Both the position numbers and the translations under genes were made by a program. 64,000 nucleotides of DNA from Psychromonas marina (lineage in GTDB: Bacteria; Pseudomonadota; Gammaproteobacteria; Enterobacterales; Psychromonadaceae): the NCBI RefSeq assembly GCF_030161115.1, contig NZ_BSPQ01000013.1:1-64000 (forward strand), given 5' to 3'. The notes under the pieces were generated by a model that ran no database searches, was not told the DNA's origin, and worked only from the letters and a program-made list of their open reading frames with translations. Positions 18,965-28,816 of the stretch are shown here, piece after piece. How positions within the stretch are numbered: position 1 is the first letter of the stretch; each line of letters starts with the position of its first letter.

Positions 18965-20227
18965 ATGAATAACGAAACCAAGCAATCAGCAAAAACCATT
19001 CTTTTTACCCATTACGGTGATAACTGGATACGTGGCAGCGAACGTTGCTTATTAGATCTGATCACTCATCTTGATAAACAACAATTTAACGCGGTGCTTT
19101 GGTGTAACCAACCGCTGATGGCCGAAGAGGCAAAAGCCCTCAATATCGAAGTTTACTGCAGCGACTTCCCTTTATTATTAGGATGGACAGCACCGCGCTT
19201 TGATCTATTTGCTTTTGCAGGGCTTATTAAGCAAGCCACCCAGTTGATAAAAAATCACAATATTAGTCTCATCCATGCAAACAGTGCAGCCCCCTGTCAA
19301 TGGCTAACCTTTGCTGCCAAAAAGAACAAGATACCGCTTATCTGCCATATGCATACCAGTTATCAACTGCGAGATAGGCTTACATTGGGTTTATACCAAA
19401 CGGATATGGTAGTTGGCGTCAGTGACTATGTCGTCGCTCCTCTTCGCAAAGATAACAAACCAGATACACAAATTAATGTCATCAGTAATGGTATCGATAC
19501 GCAACGACTTTTAGCACAACCTGTGGTCAGCCTGCGTGAATCATTAGGCATTAATGCTGGTGATTTTGTGATTGCTAGCGTCGGATCATTAATTGCACGT
19601 AAAGGGTTTGATCTATTGATTGAAGCCGTGGCGTTATTAATTGAAAAAGAGATATCTGTTCATCTTCTTCTGATAGGTAGTGGTCCCGAATATGGCAACT
19701 TAAAAGTGCAAAGTAAAAAACGCGGTATTCAGCAACACATCTCGTTTTTAGGTGAATGTGAAAACCCGGTTGGCTTGTTACGCGGAAATGCAGATATTTT
19801 TGTTTCAACAGCAAGAGAAGAAGCGTTTGGTTTGGTACTTGCAGAAGCCAGTCTAGCAGGGTTAGCCGTCGTAGCGCCGGACACAGGCGGTGTCCGTGAC
19901 GTAGTTATTGATCAGCAAACAGGCACATTAGTAGCAACGGAAAATGTTGATGCCGTGGTTGGAGCGATTGAGCACCTCTATTTTCAACCAAGACTCTGTT
20001 TTGAGATGGGTAAAGCAGGACAGCAACATGTACTAAATAACTTTACCATCGAACAGAACACCCACAAATTTCAAAGTTTATATCATCAACAGCTTTCTAC
20101 AGCAACGCACAAACAGGCATGGTACAAGAGTGTTGCATTAAGATGGGATCTCATCACTAGCTACTGCAGCGCATTAAAAAACTTTTACCAAAACAGCACT
20201 AAAAAAGGATTAATTCATGAAAGATAA
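18965..20227 (+). CDS. Glycosyltransferase family 4 (sypI-like)
   Basis: A 420-residue GT-B glycosyltransferase. N-terminal lobe: FTHYGDNWIRGSERCLLDL (acceptor side) and ISLIHANSAAPCQWL. C-terminal lobe: ASVGSLIARKGFDLLIEA and the donor-binding motif STAREEAFGLVLAEASLAG with the two conserved glutamates. It probably builds the repeat unit on the cytoplasmic side. It is the first gene of a tightly packed run with the next two genes (11-base and 4-base overlaps), behind a good sigma54 promoter. The position suggests the sypI equivalent, since V. fischeri also has a SypG-dependent promoter there. Sugar specificity is unknown. Confidence 0.88.
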   Translation: MNNETKQSAKTILFTHYGDNWIRGSERCLLDLITHLDKQQFNAVLWCNQPLMAEEAKALNIEVYCSDFPLLLGWTAPRFDLFAFAGLIKQATQLIKNHNISLIHANSAAPCQWLTFAAKKNKIPLICHMHTSYQLRDRLTLGLYQTDMVVGVSDYVVAPLRKDNKPDTQINVISNGIDTQRLLAQPVVSLRESLGINAGDFVIASVGSLIARKGFDLLIEAVALLIEKEISVHLLLIGSGPEYGNLKVQSKKRGIQQHISFLGECENPVGLLRGNADIFVSTAREEAFGLVLAEASLAGLAVVAPDTGGVRDVVIDQQTGTLVATENVDAVVGAIEHLYFQPRLCFEMGKAGQQHVLNNFTIEQNTHKFQSLYHQQLSTATHKQAWYKSVALRWDLITSYCSALKNFYQNSTKKGLIHER

Positions 20228-21347
20228 ACAGCATATTATCGTTGTTGATCCAACTGCATTTGCAGGGGGATCCAAAGTTGCGACAGAAAGTATTTTAGGC
20301 TTACTTGGTAAACAGCAACGTATCACGGTATTAACCGCCGACAGCAGTTCGTGGAAGAGTGATTCGATACAACGTGTCAAGTTATATGAACCCGCATGGT
20401 TGGCTCTACAAGAGCAAGGTATCGGCTATTTTATTCGTCATGCATTTATCGCCCTTCAATTGCTATTGATACGCTTACGTTTAGGCCCATTTGACACCGC
20501 AGTTGGTGCATCAGGCCCTGGTGTTGATTTAGCGCTGTACCTGCTGCGTCCAGTGATGAAATTTAAGATTATTCAACTGATTCACGGACCGGTTGCGAAA
20601 TCACGCACTATCGCACGCTGTTTAAATGCCGCACATCAAGTACATTACTTACAAAGTAGTGCCCTCTCCTTAAAAAATGCACTCAGCACACTAGCAGGAA
20701 ATCAAGTAACGTTGCCTGCAAACTTTCTGTTATTAAAAAATGGCCTCACCGATGCACAATGGCCAACAACATGCCAAACCCATACACCGGTCATTTTTTG
20801 GGCCGCTTCTTTGTTAAAATGGAAGGGATTAGAAACCTTAATAGCAGCACTCCAGTCCATGACAGAACATCCACGTACGCATATCTGTTATATCAAACCA
20901 AAAGGGGTGCAATTGCCAGTCAGTGACGCGCCAATTTTAATGGAAATGGTGAATTGGCATGACAATCCAGACAATATTGATCAACTACGTGCCAACAGTA
21001 ATATTTTTGTATCCACCAGCAAAAATGAACCCTTCGGATTATCTATTTTAGAGGCGATGGCAGCAGGACATTGCGTTGTCATTCCTGAAGATGGCGCTTA
21101 TTGGGATCTGCAATTAGAACATAATATTAACTGTGTTAAATATGCGGCAGATGACCCACAGGATTTAAGTGAAAAATTGTTAATGCTCAGCAATGATCTC
21201 ACGTTAATTAATTCACTTGGTGCACAAGGTCGAGTTGTAGCGCAGGATTACCGAGCAGAGAAACAGTATCAACAAATTGTGACGTGTCTTTCCTCCCATG
21301 ATATTCAAAAACAGATCAAAAATAGCGCCACAAGGAGCGTAACATGA
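20217..21347 (+). CDS. Glycosyltransferase (GT4-like, sypJ position)
   Basis: A 376-residue protein. The N-terminal lobe is diverged (DPTAFAGGSKVATESILGLL). The C-terminal lobe is more typical, with FWAASLLKWKGLETLI and STSKNEPFGLSILEAMAAGH carrying the E-x7-E donor signature. It starts inside the preceding glycosyltransferase gene (11-base overlap, with AAGGATTAATTC as ribosome-binding region) and its stop overlaps the flippase start, so the three are co-translated. Likely role: addition of a sugar to the undecaprenyl-linked repeat unit. Confidence 0.85.
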   Translation: MKDKQHIIVVDPTAFAGGSKVATESILGLLGKQQRITVLTADSSSWKSDSIQRVKLYEPAWLALQEQGIGYFIRHAFIALQLLLIRLRLGPFDTAVGASGPGVDLALYLLRPVMKFKIIQLIHGPVAKSRTIARCLNAAHQVHYLQSSALSLKNALSTLAGNQVTLPANFLLLKNGLTDAQWPTTCQTHTPVIFWAASLLKWKGLETLIAALQSMTEHPRTHICYIKPKGVQLPVSDAPILMEMVNWHDNPDNIDQLRANSNIFVSTSKNEPFGLSILEAMAAGHCVVIPEDGAYWDLQLEHNINCVKYAADDPQDLSEKLLMLSNDLTLINSLGAQGRVVAQDYRAEKQYQQIVTCLSSHDIQKQIKNSATRSVT

Positions 21348-22810
21348 ACACCAATAAGTTAGTTAATCGCTTCAAGTTAACTAGCGACATGATACTCAGC
21401 CCGAATATCAAACAGGGAATCCTTTACGGTGCTAGCATCGCATTGATGAAAGGTGTGTCATTATTGATTCTGCCCTTTGTTGCAAACCACCTTAGCACCG
21501 AGGAGTTTGGTCGATTAGAAGTGATCAGCACCATCGCGGTTATCGGTAGTATTTTGGTAGGAATGGGACTTGAAGATACATTGTTTCGATTTGCAGGCAG
21601 CGAAAAATCAGCATTAAAACGACGTAATACCGCCGCTGAAATATTCACCTTAACGCTGATTATTGCTTTTTTCACATTGCTGGGCGGTTGGTATTTAGCG
21701 CCATTATTGACGCCTTATTTCCCGGGTGGTCCCTCTGTCTATGAAGTACGCATATTACTATCAGTATTAGCACTAGAAGGTGCCATTGCCGTCCCTTTAG
21801 GTTGGTTACGCATGAATGACCGCGCACTCAGCTTTTTCTTTTCGACAACCGGACGTGCGTTGATACAATCGTTGTTGGTGGTTATATTTGTTATGTCTGA
21901 TCGTGGTGTGACCGGTATTCTAGAAGCAGGTCTGATTGCCGGACTGTTACAAGCGTTACTATTAATTGTATTACAGTTACGTGATTGCGGCCTTAAGTTC
22001 AACCAACAGACCAGTAAACGAGCCTTTATTTATAGCCTACCGATCGTGGCCAGTGGTTTAGTCGCCTTTGGGTTAAATGGCATGGATAGATGGGTGTTAG
22101 CTGAACAAGCGACCTTAACCGATGTTGCACAATTTGGGATAGCCGCAAAATTTGCATTAGCAATGGTATTACTTATGCAACCCTTTGGCATGTGGTGGTC
22201 TCCACGCCGTTTTGAGGTATTAAATAGTGATGATGGCAAACAAAAGGTAGCTAAATACATTGTATTAGGCACGGTTATCGCATTACTGATCACGGTTGTC
22301 GTTGCATTAATATCACCCGCATTAATTTATTGGTTATTACCCGCAACTTACCATCAAGCGGCACAATATGTAGTGGCGATTGCATTAATCATGTTACTAA
22401 AAGAGCTTGTTGAATTATATAATATTGGTTGTTTTAACGGCGAGACGACATCAAGCCAGCTGATTATTAATGTGGTTAGCACGATCATCGGTATCAGTTT
22501 AATGTTGTGGTTAACGCCACTATACCAAGTCTGGGCGGTTATTTTTTCGTTACTGATGGCGCAGCTAATTCGTTTAGTTTTGTTTTATCAGGTTAGCCAA
22601 CACTTTTTATCACTCGCCTACCCTATCCACTCACTGCTGTTATTAAGCTTATTATCGGCTCTGTGGCTTTTAGTTGGCGCACAGGTTACTGGCTTAGCAC
22701 TTTCATTATTAGTATTAGTTTGTGCTGTGGTTAGCCTACTGCTCGTTGCACAACAGCTTAAATTAATTAGCTTACCAAACACCTTACTCAATAAAGTCGC
22801 CTCAACCTAA
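21344..22810 (+). CDS. Polysaccharide flippase (Wzx/PST family, sypK position)
   Basis: A 488-residue inner-membrane protein with about 14 hydrophobic segments, the pattern of MOP-superfamily repeat-unit flippases. Sequence clues are the N-terminal GASIALMKGVSLLILPFVANHLS, characteristic of PST transporters, and EEFGRLEVIS shortly after. It should move the lipid-linked oligosaccharide across the inner membrane. The stop/start overlap with the preceding glycosyltransferase (ATGA) and the 167-bp gap after it make it the last gene of unit 2. In V. fischeri syp a polymerase gene (sypL) follows; here the acyltransferase comes next and no polymerase is seen. Confidence 0.88.
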   Translation: MNTNKLVNRFKLTSDMILSPNIKQGILYGASIALMKGVSLLILPFVANHLSTEEFGRLEVISTIAVIGSILVGMGLEDTLFRFAGSEKSALKRRNTAAEIFTLTLIIAFFTLLGGWYLAPLLTPYFPGGPSVYEVRILLSVLALEGAIAVPLGWLRMNDRALSFFFSTTGRALIQSLLVVIFVMSDRGVTGILEAGLIAGLLQALLLIVLQLRDCGLKFNQQTSKRAFIYSLPIVASGLVAFGLNGMDRWVLAEQATLTDVAQFGIAAKFALAMVLLMQPFGMWWSPRRFEVLNSDDGKQKVAKYIVLGTVIALLITVVVALISPALIYWLLPATYHQAAQYVVAIALIMLLKELVELYNIGCFNGETTSSQLIINVVSTIIGISLMLWLTPLYQVWAVIFSLLMAQLIRLVLFYQVSQHFLSLAYPIHSLLLLSLLSALWLLVGAQVTGLALSLLVLVCAVVSLLLVAQQLKLISLPNTLLNKVAST

Positions 22811-22825
22811 ACCAGAGTGAACGAT

Positions 22826-22838
22826 TTGCAAATTGCGA
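22826..22838. promoter_or_regulatory. Palindrome TTGCA-N3-TGCGA, putative SypG-type enhancer (unit 3)
   Basis: TTGCA-AAT-TGCGA has one mismatch to the perfect palindrome. A further half-site (TTTGCAAAT) follows at about 22845-22853. Both are 75-100 bp upstream of the -24 element. Confidence 0.55.
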
Positions 22839-22922
22839 AAGTAGTTTGCAAATCACCATCAACGTCGATTTCTAAAACACCAATAAAACCATAAGCAATT
22901 GATTTTATTGCACTTCAAAAGT

Positions 22923-22940
22923 TGGCTCGATCTCTGCAAT
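22923..22940 (+). promoter_or_regulatory. Sigma54 promoter of unit 3
   Basis: TGGCTCGATCTCTGCAAT: GG at 22924-22925, GC at 22936-22937, 12-base spacing. It precedes the acyltransferase gene, the position where V. fischeri has its sypM promoter. Confidence 0.75.
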
Positions 22941-22977
22941 AACCTAAGTAAGCAAATTAACTACTTAGGAGGCAGGG

Positions 22978-23724
22978 ATGAAAGCAATCTCATTAAATCA
23001 AACCAAACATTGGCTTAAAACAAGCGAACATCCCTTTGCAAAATTTGTATTTGCTCAACTTAAAAGCATGCTCAAATTTGAATTACCGGCACCTAAATTT
23101 ATGCTTCGTTCAGCTTATTTTGTGTATCAGATTTTAACCACCCTACTCACCACTATGAGCCGTATTTTATTATGGACCCCGTTGTTTAAAGGACGTTTGG
23201 AAAAAGTGGGTAAAAACTTAAACCTGTATGGCGGATTACCATATATCAGTGGTCCTGTTCGTATTATCATCAACGATGATTGTAGAGTCTCGGGACAATC
23301 CACTTTTACAGGTCGAAGTTGTGCAACAGTTGCCCCCGTTTTAACCCTTGGCAATAATATCGATATTGGTTGGATGACGACTATCGCAGTTGGTAGCAAC
23401 GTTTCACTCGGTGATAACGTACGTATTGCAGGACGTGCTTTCTTGGCTGGATACCCAGGTCACCCATTAGACCCAACAGCACGTGCATTAGGCTTGCCAG
23501 AAACAGACGATCAAGTCGGCGATATTATTATTGAACAAGACGTTTGGTTAGCAACAGGGGTTTCTGTGATGGCTGGCGTACGTATTGGACACGGTACGAT
23601 TGTGGCAGCGGGCAGTGTAGTAACACACGACCTGCCTGCGATGGTATTAGCTGGTGGAGTGCCAGCCCGTGTTATCAGAACGCTTACAACGTCAGATAAG
23701 TCTGACGCTGTTGAGGAGAAGTAA
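22978..23724 (+). CDS. Left-handed beta-helix acyltransferase (sypM-like)
   Basis: A 248-residue putative O-acetyltransferase of the hexapeptide-repeat family (WcaF/CapG type). The N-terminal ~75 residues are partly hydrophobic and may lie against the membrane. From about residue 80 on, hexapeptide repeats form the beta-helix: LGNNIDIGWMTTIAVGS, LGDNVRIAGRAFL, then the catalytic-type GYPGHPLDP region, and IEQDVWLATGVSVMAGVRIGHGTIVAAGSVV. It would add acetyl groups from acetyl-CoA to the polysaccharide repeat. A good AGGAGG ribosome-binding site precedes the ATG. First gene of unit 3, equivalent to sypM in V. fischeri by position and family. Confidence 0.88.
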   Translation: MKAISLNQTKHWLKTSEHPFAKFVFAQLKSMLKFELPAPKFMLRSAYFVYQILTTLLTTMSRILLWTPLFKGRLEKVGKNLNLYGGLPYISGPVRIIINDDCRVSGQSTFTGRSCATVAPVLTLGNNIDIGWMTTIAVGSNVSLGDNVRIAGRAFLAGYPGHPLDPTARALGLPETDDQVGDIIIEQDVWLATGVSVMAGVRIGHGTIVAAGSVVTHDLPAMVLAGGVPARVIRTLTTSDKSDAVEEK

Positions 23725-23725
23725 T

Positions 23726-24892
23726 ATGCATCATGATCTGATCGTATTTGCTGAAGACTGGGGTGGCTTGCCTAGCAGCACGCAGCACATTATTAAGCAA
23801 CTGGCTAAAACACGTAAAGTAGTATGGATAAACTCTATCGGTTTACGCCAACCTACATTAAATATGCGTGATATTAAACGTCTATGGGAAAAGTTAACTG
23901 CATCAAAACTGAATGTGGATGACAGCCAGCAACATAACCAATGTATACCTCAACAAAATGAGATACACGGTGATCAACATTTTCAGGTTATTAACCCACG
24001 CACACTACCTGCGCCGCGCAGTAGACTGGCACGTTATATCGCTAAAAAATTATTACTGAAACAAATTTTACCGATCATAAAAAAGTCCCAACTTAACAAC
24101 CCTATCCTTTGGACATCGTTACCAACCGCGGTTGATTTTGCAGGTTGTTTTGATGAAGCGGCATTAGTTTATTATTGTGGTGACGATTTTTCAGGATTGG
24201 CAGGCGTTGATCATGACACCGTTGCTCAACGTGAACATGAGTTATCTGAAAAAGCAGATTTAATCATGGTATCAAGTCCTAATTTACTGCCGCAATTTCC
24301 TGCTGAAAATACACAATTACTTACCCATGGTGTCGATTATGCGTTGTTTGCAACACCCGTCGAGCGAGCTCCAGACCTACCTAATGATGGCCGTAACATC
24401 GCAGGTTTTTATGGCAGTATTTCGCAGTGGTTAGATATCGAATTGTTGCTAGCTACGATACAAAAAATGCCCCATTGGCACTTTGTTTTTATTGGCCGAG
24501 CAGTGATTGATGTTAGTAAACTAGCTGCCTTAGAAAATGTCACCTTCTTAGGTGAACGCCCTCATCATCGTTTACCTGCATATTGCCAACATTGGACGGC
24601 GTCGATATTGCCCTTTGTTGATAATGCGCAAATACAATCTTGTAACCCACTTAAGTTAAAAGAATATTTAGCCGCGGGTCGCCCCATTGTTTGTACCGAT
24701 TTTAAAGCTATCCATGCTCACCGTGGTCTCGTGCAAATAGCGAATAGCAGTGATGCAATGGTGGAAGCGTTAACCAGTTGCGAATACTTACAGGAAATTG
24801 ACCTGTTTCCCGAAACGCTACGTAATCGCGTTATTGAGAAAAGCTGGGCATCACGAGCGGGTCAAGTGTCAACATGGATTGAACAATTATGA
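23726..24892 (+). CDS. Glycosyltransferase family 4 (sypN-like)
   Basis: A 388-residue glycosyltransferase of the group that starts MHHDLIVFAEDWGGLPSSTQH, seen in marine polysaccharide clusters. C-terminal pieces are IAGFYGSISQWLDIELL, FLGERPHHRLPAYC and the donor-lobe LKLKEYLAAGRPIV. I chose the ATG at 23726 because GAGGAGAAGTAAT directly precedes it. A longer frame opening at 23654 would overlap the acyltransferase and adds a stretch unlike the family. The stop overlaps the start of the chain-length gene by four bases. It likely acts on the repeat unit; the sugar is unknown. Confidence 0.88.
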   Translation: MHHDLIVFAEDWGGLPSSTQHIIKQLAKTRKVVWINSIGLRQPTLNMRDIKRLWEKLTASKLNVDDSQQHNQCIPQQNEIHGDQHFQVINPRTLPAPRSRLARYIAKKLLLKQILPIIKKSQLNNPILWTSLPTAVDFAGCFDEAALVYYCGDDFSGLAGVDHDTVAQREHELSEKADLIMVSSPNLLPQFPAENTQLLTHGVDYALFATPVERAPDLPNDGRNIAGFYGSISQWLDIELLLATIQKMPHWHFVFIGRAVIDVSKLAALENVTFLGERPHHRLPAYCQHWTASILPFVDNAQIQSCNPLKLKEYLAAGRPIVCTDFKAIHAHRGLVQIANSSDAMVEALTSCEYLQEIDLFPETLRNRVIEKSWASRAGQVSTWIEQL

Positions 24893-26433
24893 ATACATTA
24901 CATTCGCGTTTTTATTTTATTCTCTCTGGCGCATGGCGTCGTCGTTATAGCATTCTACTACCCGTTGTTATTCTGCCGTTGTTTGCTGTTTTAATTAGTT
25001 TTATCGGCAATAAAAATTACACCTCACACACCAGTATGCTCATTCAAGAGACGGCTAAATTAAACCCATTTTTAGAAGATCTTGCGGTCTCTTCGATGCT
25101 TAAAGAGCGTATTAACTCACTTAAAATTTTACTCCATAGTCGCCATATATTAGGGGCCGTTGCCCTTGAACGAGGTTTGGTCGATGAAAATACAACCGCA
25201 CAACAACACGATCAAGTGATCGCTGAACTGTCCGCTGCACTTAACATACAAATGCTAGGTAAAGATCTGATTCGTATCGATTACCAATCATCAACGCCGA
25301 CCGGAATGAAAGAGATGCTGCAATCTGTCAGCACCCAATTTATCGAACAGGTATTAGCACCAGAACGCTCATCAATGAATGATTCAAGTCGTTTTTTAGC
25401 CGATCATTTGCGTAAACGTCAGCTAGAACTAGATAAAGCAGAGCAAGCAATGGCGGAATTTAAAGACCAACATGCGGCTGAATTACCCGAGCTATACCTG
25501 ACTAATGTGTCGCGCTTATCACAGATGAAGCAACGTCTGTTTGAACGCCAAGCAGAATTAGCAGGCGCAACACGTAGCTTAGGCGGTATTAACCAGCAAT
25601 TATCAAAAACAAATCCGGTATTAGGGCTTATTGAACAAAAAATAATACGCCTGCAAAGTGAGTTAGCGCTGTTACGTTCACGTTATACCGAACAACACAG
25701 CAAAGTTGTCACCGCCCTTAAAAACCTTGAGCGTTTAGAGCAGGAGCGTCAAAAGTTACTGAGTAATGAAGATGAAAATCTCAGTGTTGAGAAGTTATGG
25801 GCATTAGGTAATAACTATCAATTAAATAATAGTGATATGGCGAGCCGAACGAGCACTGATAACAGAACAAACGACAATAACAATCAACCACTATTGGTGT
25901 CTCAACTTGAAAATATGCAGATAACTAGTGACAAAGTAGAAGGCTTATTTGAAGAGGTAAAAAGCCTAAAGCTAATGATTGCAGAGTTAGAGCAACAGAT
26001 GTCTGGTTACGGAGCTAACGCAAGTCAGTTATCAAAACTAGAGCGAGAAGTAGCGATTAAGCGCGACCTTTATGATGACATTCTGTTACGTTTTGAAAAA
26101 GCAGGTATTACTGAGTCATTAGGCGTGTTTGAACAGGATAAACGCGTGAAAATTATAGATCGCCCTTTCACGCCTACCGCTTCAACTAATAAACCGTTAA
26201 TCCTGTTTATTATTAGCGGCATCATTGGCGGATTGTTTTTAGGTTGTGGCTTAGCGGTAATGCAAGAGGTTACCGATAGCACGCTACGTAGCCGTGCACA
26301 GTTAGAAAGTTTAACCGGCGTACCAGTGTTAAGTCGCATACCACGCATTAATGCGAAGCAAGAAACTCAACAAGACAATTCCGATCAGCCACCAGCAACG
26401 AATCAACCGTTCCTTGAGGGAGAAGCAATATGA
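24889..26433 (+). CDS. Chain-length determinant protein (Wzz/GumC type, sypO-like)
   Basis: A 514-residue inner-membrane polysaccharide co-polymerase. N-terminal membrane helix at about residues 22-41, then the Wzz domain (KNYTSHTSMLIQE, INSLKILLHSRHIL), a large periplasmic section with long coiled coils (about 150-300 and 345-425), and a C-terminal helix at about 437-458, followed by the usual EVTDSTLRSRAQLESLTGVPVLSRIP. It ends soon after, with no fused kinase domain; the partner ATPase is probably the sypD equivalent at 34105. It controls polymer length and couples polymerisation to export. Coupled by four-base overlaps to the genes on both sides. Confidence 0.92.
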   Translation: MNTLHSRFYFILSGAWRRRYSILLPVVILPLFAVLISFIGNKNYTSHTSMLIQETAKLNPFLEDLAVSSMLKERINSLKILLHSRHILGAVALERGLVDENTTAQQHDQVIAELSAALNIQMLGKDLIRIDYQSSTPTGMKEMLQSVSTQFIEQVLAPERSSMNDSSRFLADHLRKRQLELDKAEQAMAEFKDQHAAELPELYLTNVSRLSQMKQRLFERQAELAGATRSLGGINQQLSKTNPVLGLIEQKIIRLQSELALLRSRYTEQHSKVVTALKNLERLEQERQKLLSNEDENLSVEKLWALGNNYQLNNSDMASRTSTDNRTNDNNNQPLLVSQLENMQITSDKVEGLFEEVKSLKLMIAELEQQMSGYGANASQLSKLEREVAIKRDLYDDILLRFEKAGITESLGVFEQDKRVKIIDRPFTPTASTNKPLILFIISGIIGGLFLGCGLAVMQEVTDSTLRSRAQLESLTGVPVLSRIPRINAKQETQQDNSDQPPATNQPFLEGEAI

Positions 26434-27542
26434 AAACCATCATCCAAGTTGTACAACATTTACGCCCAGGTGGTATCGAAACCCTTGTATTGGATCTATT
26501 AGCATTTAGCCAAGCAGATGAAACAACCATTATTGTTAGTCTTGAGGGTGAACTCGAATCAGCAATTGAGGCTTGGCCTAAGTTAGCGCCTTACCGTGAT
26601 CGTCTAATCTTTGTTAATAAGACGCCCGGATTAACGCCATCATTAATATTTACATTAGCAAAATTATTCAAAAAACTTAACGCCCATGCGATACACACGC
26701 ATCATATCGGCCCACTGTTATACGCAGGCTTTGCTGCGCGTTTAAGTAGTATTAAGCACCTCATCCATACTGAGCATGATGCATGGCACCTAAATGACAA
26801 AAAACGCTGTTTATTACAGCGTTTTGTTATCAAAGCAGTGCGACCAACCCTTGTGGCAGATGCGAAAACCGTTGCGAATCAGATGCAACTTAAGTTGCAA
26901 TGTGCGAATAAAATTAACGTGATACACAATGGTATCAATAGCCAACTGTTTATACCCGGTGATCAATGCCTTGCTCGTCAAGGTTTAAATTTACCTCAAC
27001 ATGTCACCCTTATCGGTTGTAGTGGCCGTATGGAGGTCGTGAAGGGACAGAGCGTATTACTGCATGCTTTAACTGCACTACCAGATAATATTCACCTTGC
27101 TTTCGCAGGGGGTGGTAGCACCGAACAGCAGCTACAAGCACTCGCATTGAAACTCGGTATTAATAAACGTGTTCATTTTCTCGGTCGCCTCGACAATATG
27201 CCAATATTCTACCAAGCACTTGATATTTTCTGCTTACCATCTTTGAATGAAGGCTTCCCGCTTTCCCCTTTAGAGGCACAATCTTGTAATATAAAAACCT
27301 TAGTAACCGATGTAGGCGCAAGTAAAGAAACACTATGCCCTGAAAGTGGACAGTTTGTCATCGCAGACAACGCACAGGAAATGGCACGAACATTGCTTTC
27401 TATGTTACAAGACCACAAAACATATCAACCGCGTGAGTTTGTTAAACAGCATGGTGAAGTACGTACCATGGCACAAGCCTATGCATCACTTCGTTTTGTG
27501 GGTAATAACAAAGCAGCTATTTTAGGAGACAGTCGTTTATGA
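26430..27542 (+). CDS. Glycosyltransferase family 4 (sypP-like)
   Basis: A 370-residue GT-B enzyme with clear motifs: VQHLRPGGIETLVLDLL at the N-terminus, IHTHHIGPLLYAGFAAR, GCSGRMEVVKGQSVLLHA at the start of the donor lobe, and CLPSLNEGFPLSPLEAQS with the conserved glutamate pair. The ATGA overlaps with the chain-length gene upstream and the GT2 gene downstream show co-translation. It corresponds to sypP by order. V. fischeri has a separate SypG promoter before sypP; here there is no room for one, so this gene depends on unit 3. Confidence 0.9.
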   Translation: MKTIIQVVQHLRPGGIETLVLDLLAFSQADETTIIVSLEGELESAIEAWPKLAPYRDRLIFVNKTPGLTPSLIFTLAKLFKKLNAHAIHTHHIGPLLYAGFAARLSSIKHLIHTEHDAWHLNDKKRCLLQRFVIKAVRPTLVADAKTVANQMQLKLQCANKINVIHNGINSQLFIPGDQCLARQGLNLPQHVTLIGCSGRMEVVKGQSVLLHALTALPDNIHLAFAGGGSTEQQLQALALKLGINKRVHFLGRLDNMPIFYQALDIFCLPSLNEGFPLSPLEAQSCNIKTLVTDVGASKETLCPESGQFVIADNAQEMARTLLSMLQDHKTYQPREFVKQHGEVRTMAQAYASLRFVGNNKAAILGDSRL

Positions 27543-28753
27543 ACAATCTGATCCTTATCAGCATCACTGTAATGAGTGGATTGTTGGTTATTTATCATCA
27601 TTTAGGTTACCCGTTACTATTACGTTACTTAACTAAAGATAAAATGCGTACTAAAAACCAGCAAGCCAATCGCTTTTATGTAAACAGCACGGCGGATGAT
27701 CTGCTACCAACAATCGCTATTATTATGCCAGCCTATAACGAAGCACAGTGGATAGCTGAAAAAATACGAAATTTAAGCGTGTTAGATTACCCGACAAATC
27801 GACTACAAATTATTATTGGTTGTGATGGTTGTAGTGATGATACTTATCACTTAGCTTGCGCAACAGCGAAAGAACCAGAGTGTGAACACCTTGATATTAA
27901 GGTACTTGATTTTAAAGTAAACCAAGGAAAAGTAGCCGTTGTTAATGCATTAGTGGCGGATGTTGATTGTGAGTTGGTTGCTTTGTCTGATACGTCGGCG
28001 CTACTTTCCATCGATTCACTGCTGATCGCAGCACAACGTTTCAACGATCCAACAATTGGTGTGCTGAATGGTCATTATCGTCTTATCAAGCCAGGCTCTG
28101 CAGGTGAACAAGCCTATTGGGATTACCAAAGCCAAATAAAATTAAGTGAAGCGGTATTAGGTTCAACACTTGGTGCACACGGCGCTTTTTATATGTTTCG
28201 TCGCGCACTGTTTGAACCCTTAGCAGCAGACACGATTAATGATGATTTTATCTTACCGATGAAAATAGTAGAGGCAGGTTACCGCGCCGAATATGAAGAC
28301 ACAATTAATGCGTTAGAGTTAGAAAGTGCAAACAACAACCAAGACCATCAGCGACGTCGTCGTATCGCAGCGGGTAATTTTCAACAGTTATTACGATTAA
28401 AAAAACTACTTTTACCGCGTTATAAAGGCATTGCGTTCTCCTTCATTTCTGGCAAAGCATTACGTGTGCTGATGCCTTTTATGATGATTACCTCTTTATT
28501 GGGTAGCCTCTGGTTAGCCGCTGATTATTGGCTGTTTATGCTATTAGCCATTATACAACTTAGCGCTTATTGCATTGCAACTTACCAATTGATTCGCAAA
28601 CCAAAAAACAGTCATAAAGTAAGTAAATTACTCGCTTATTTAGTCAGTGGTCATATCGCTGGATTAATAGGTACTTTACGCTATTTATTTCGCTTAGATA
28701 AAGGACATTGGACTAAAACCAGCAGTCCTGAACAATATAGTAATAACAAATAA
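27539..28753 (+). CDS. Membrane glycosyltransferase family 2 (sypQ-like)
   Basis: A 404-residue processive-type GT2 protein. One N-terminal membrane helix (about 4-22), then the GT-A domain: IIMPAYNEAQWIAEKI, the nucleotide-binding GCDGCSDDT, VALSDTSALL in place of the usual DADxxxx metal site, and NDDFILPMKI as the catalytic-base region. QRRRR-like RRRRIAAGNFQQL stands for QxxRW. Two or three C-terminal helices follow (about 305-350, 365-385). Related to hyaluronan/PgaC-type synthases. In a locus without an evident Wzy, such an enzyme might extend the polymer itself, but this is inference. It closes the coupled run sypN-Q. Confidence 0.88.
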   Translation: MNNLILISITVMSGLLVIYHHLGYPLLLRYLTKDKMRTKNQQANRFYVNSTADDLLPTIAIIMPAYNEAQWIAEKIRNLSVLDYPTNRLQIIIGCDGCSDDTYHLACATAKEPECEHLDIKVLDFKVNQGKVAVVNALVADVDCELVALSDTSALLSIDSLLIAAQRFNDPTIGVLNGHYRLIKPGSAGEQAYWDYQSQIKLSEAVLGSTLGAHGAFYMFRRALFEPLAADTINDDFILPMKIVEAGYRAEYEDTINALELESANNNQDHQRRRRIAAGNFQQLLRLKKLLLPRYKGIAFSFISGKALRVLMPFMMITSLLGSLWLAADYWLFMLLAIIQLSAYCIATYQLIRKPKNSHKVSKLLAYLVSGHIAGLIGTLRYLFRLDKGHWTKTSSPEQYSNNK

Positions 28754-28816
28754 ATTACGTCATGAAATTCTGATCGCTCGCTATCATTAAATTTGAAACA
28801 AAGTAAGGATTACATT

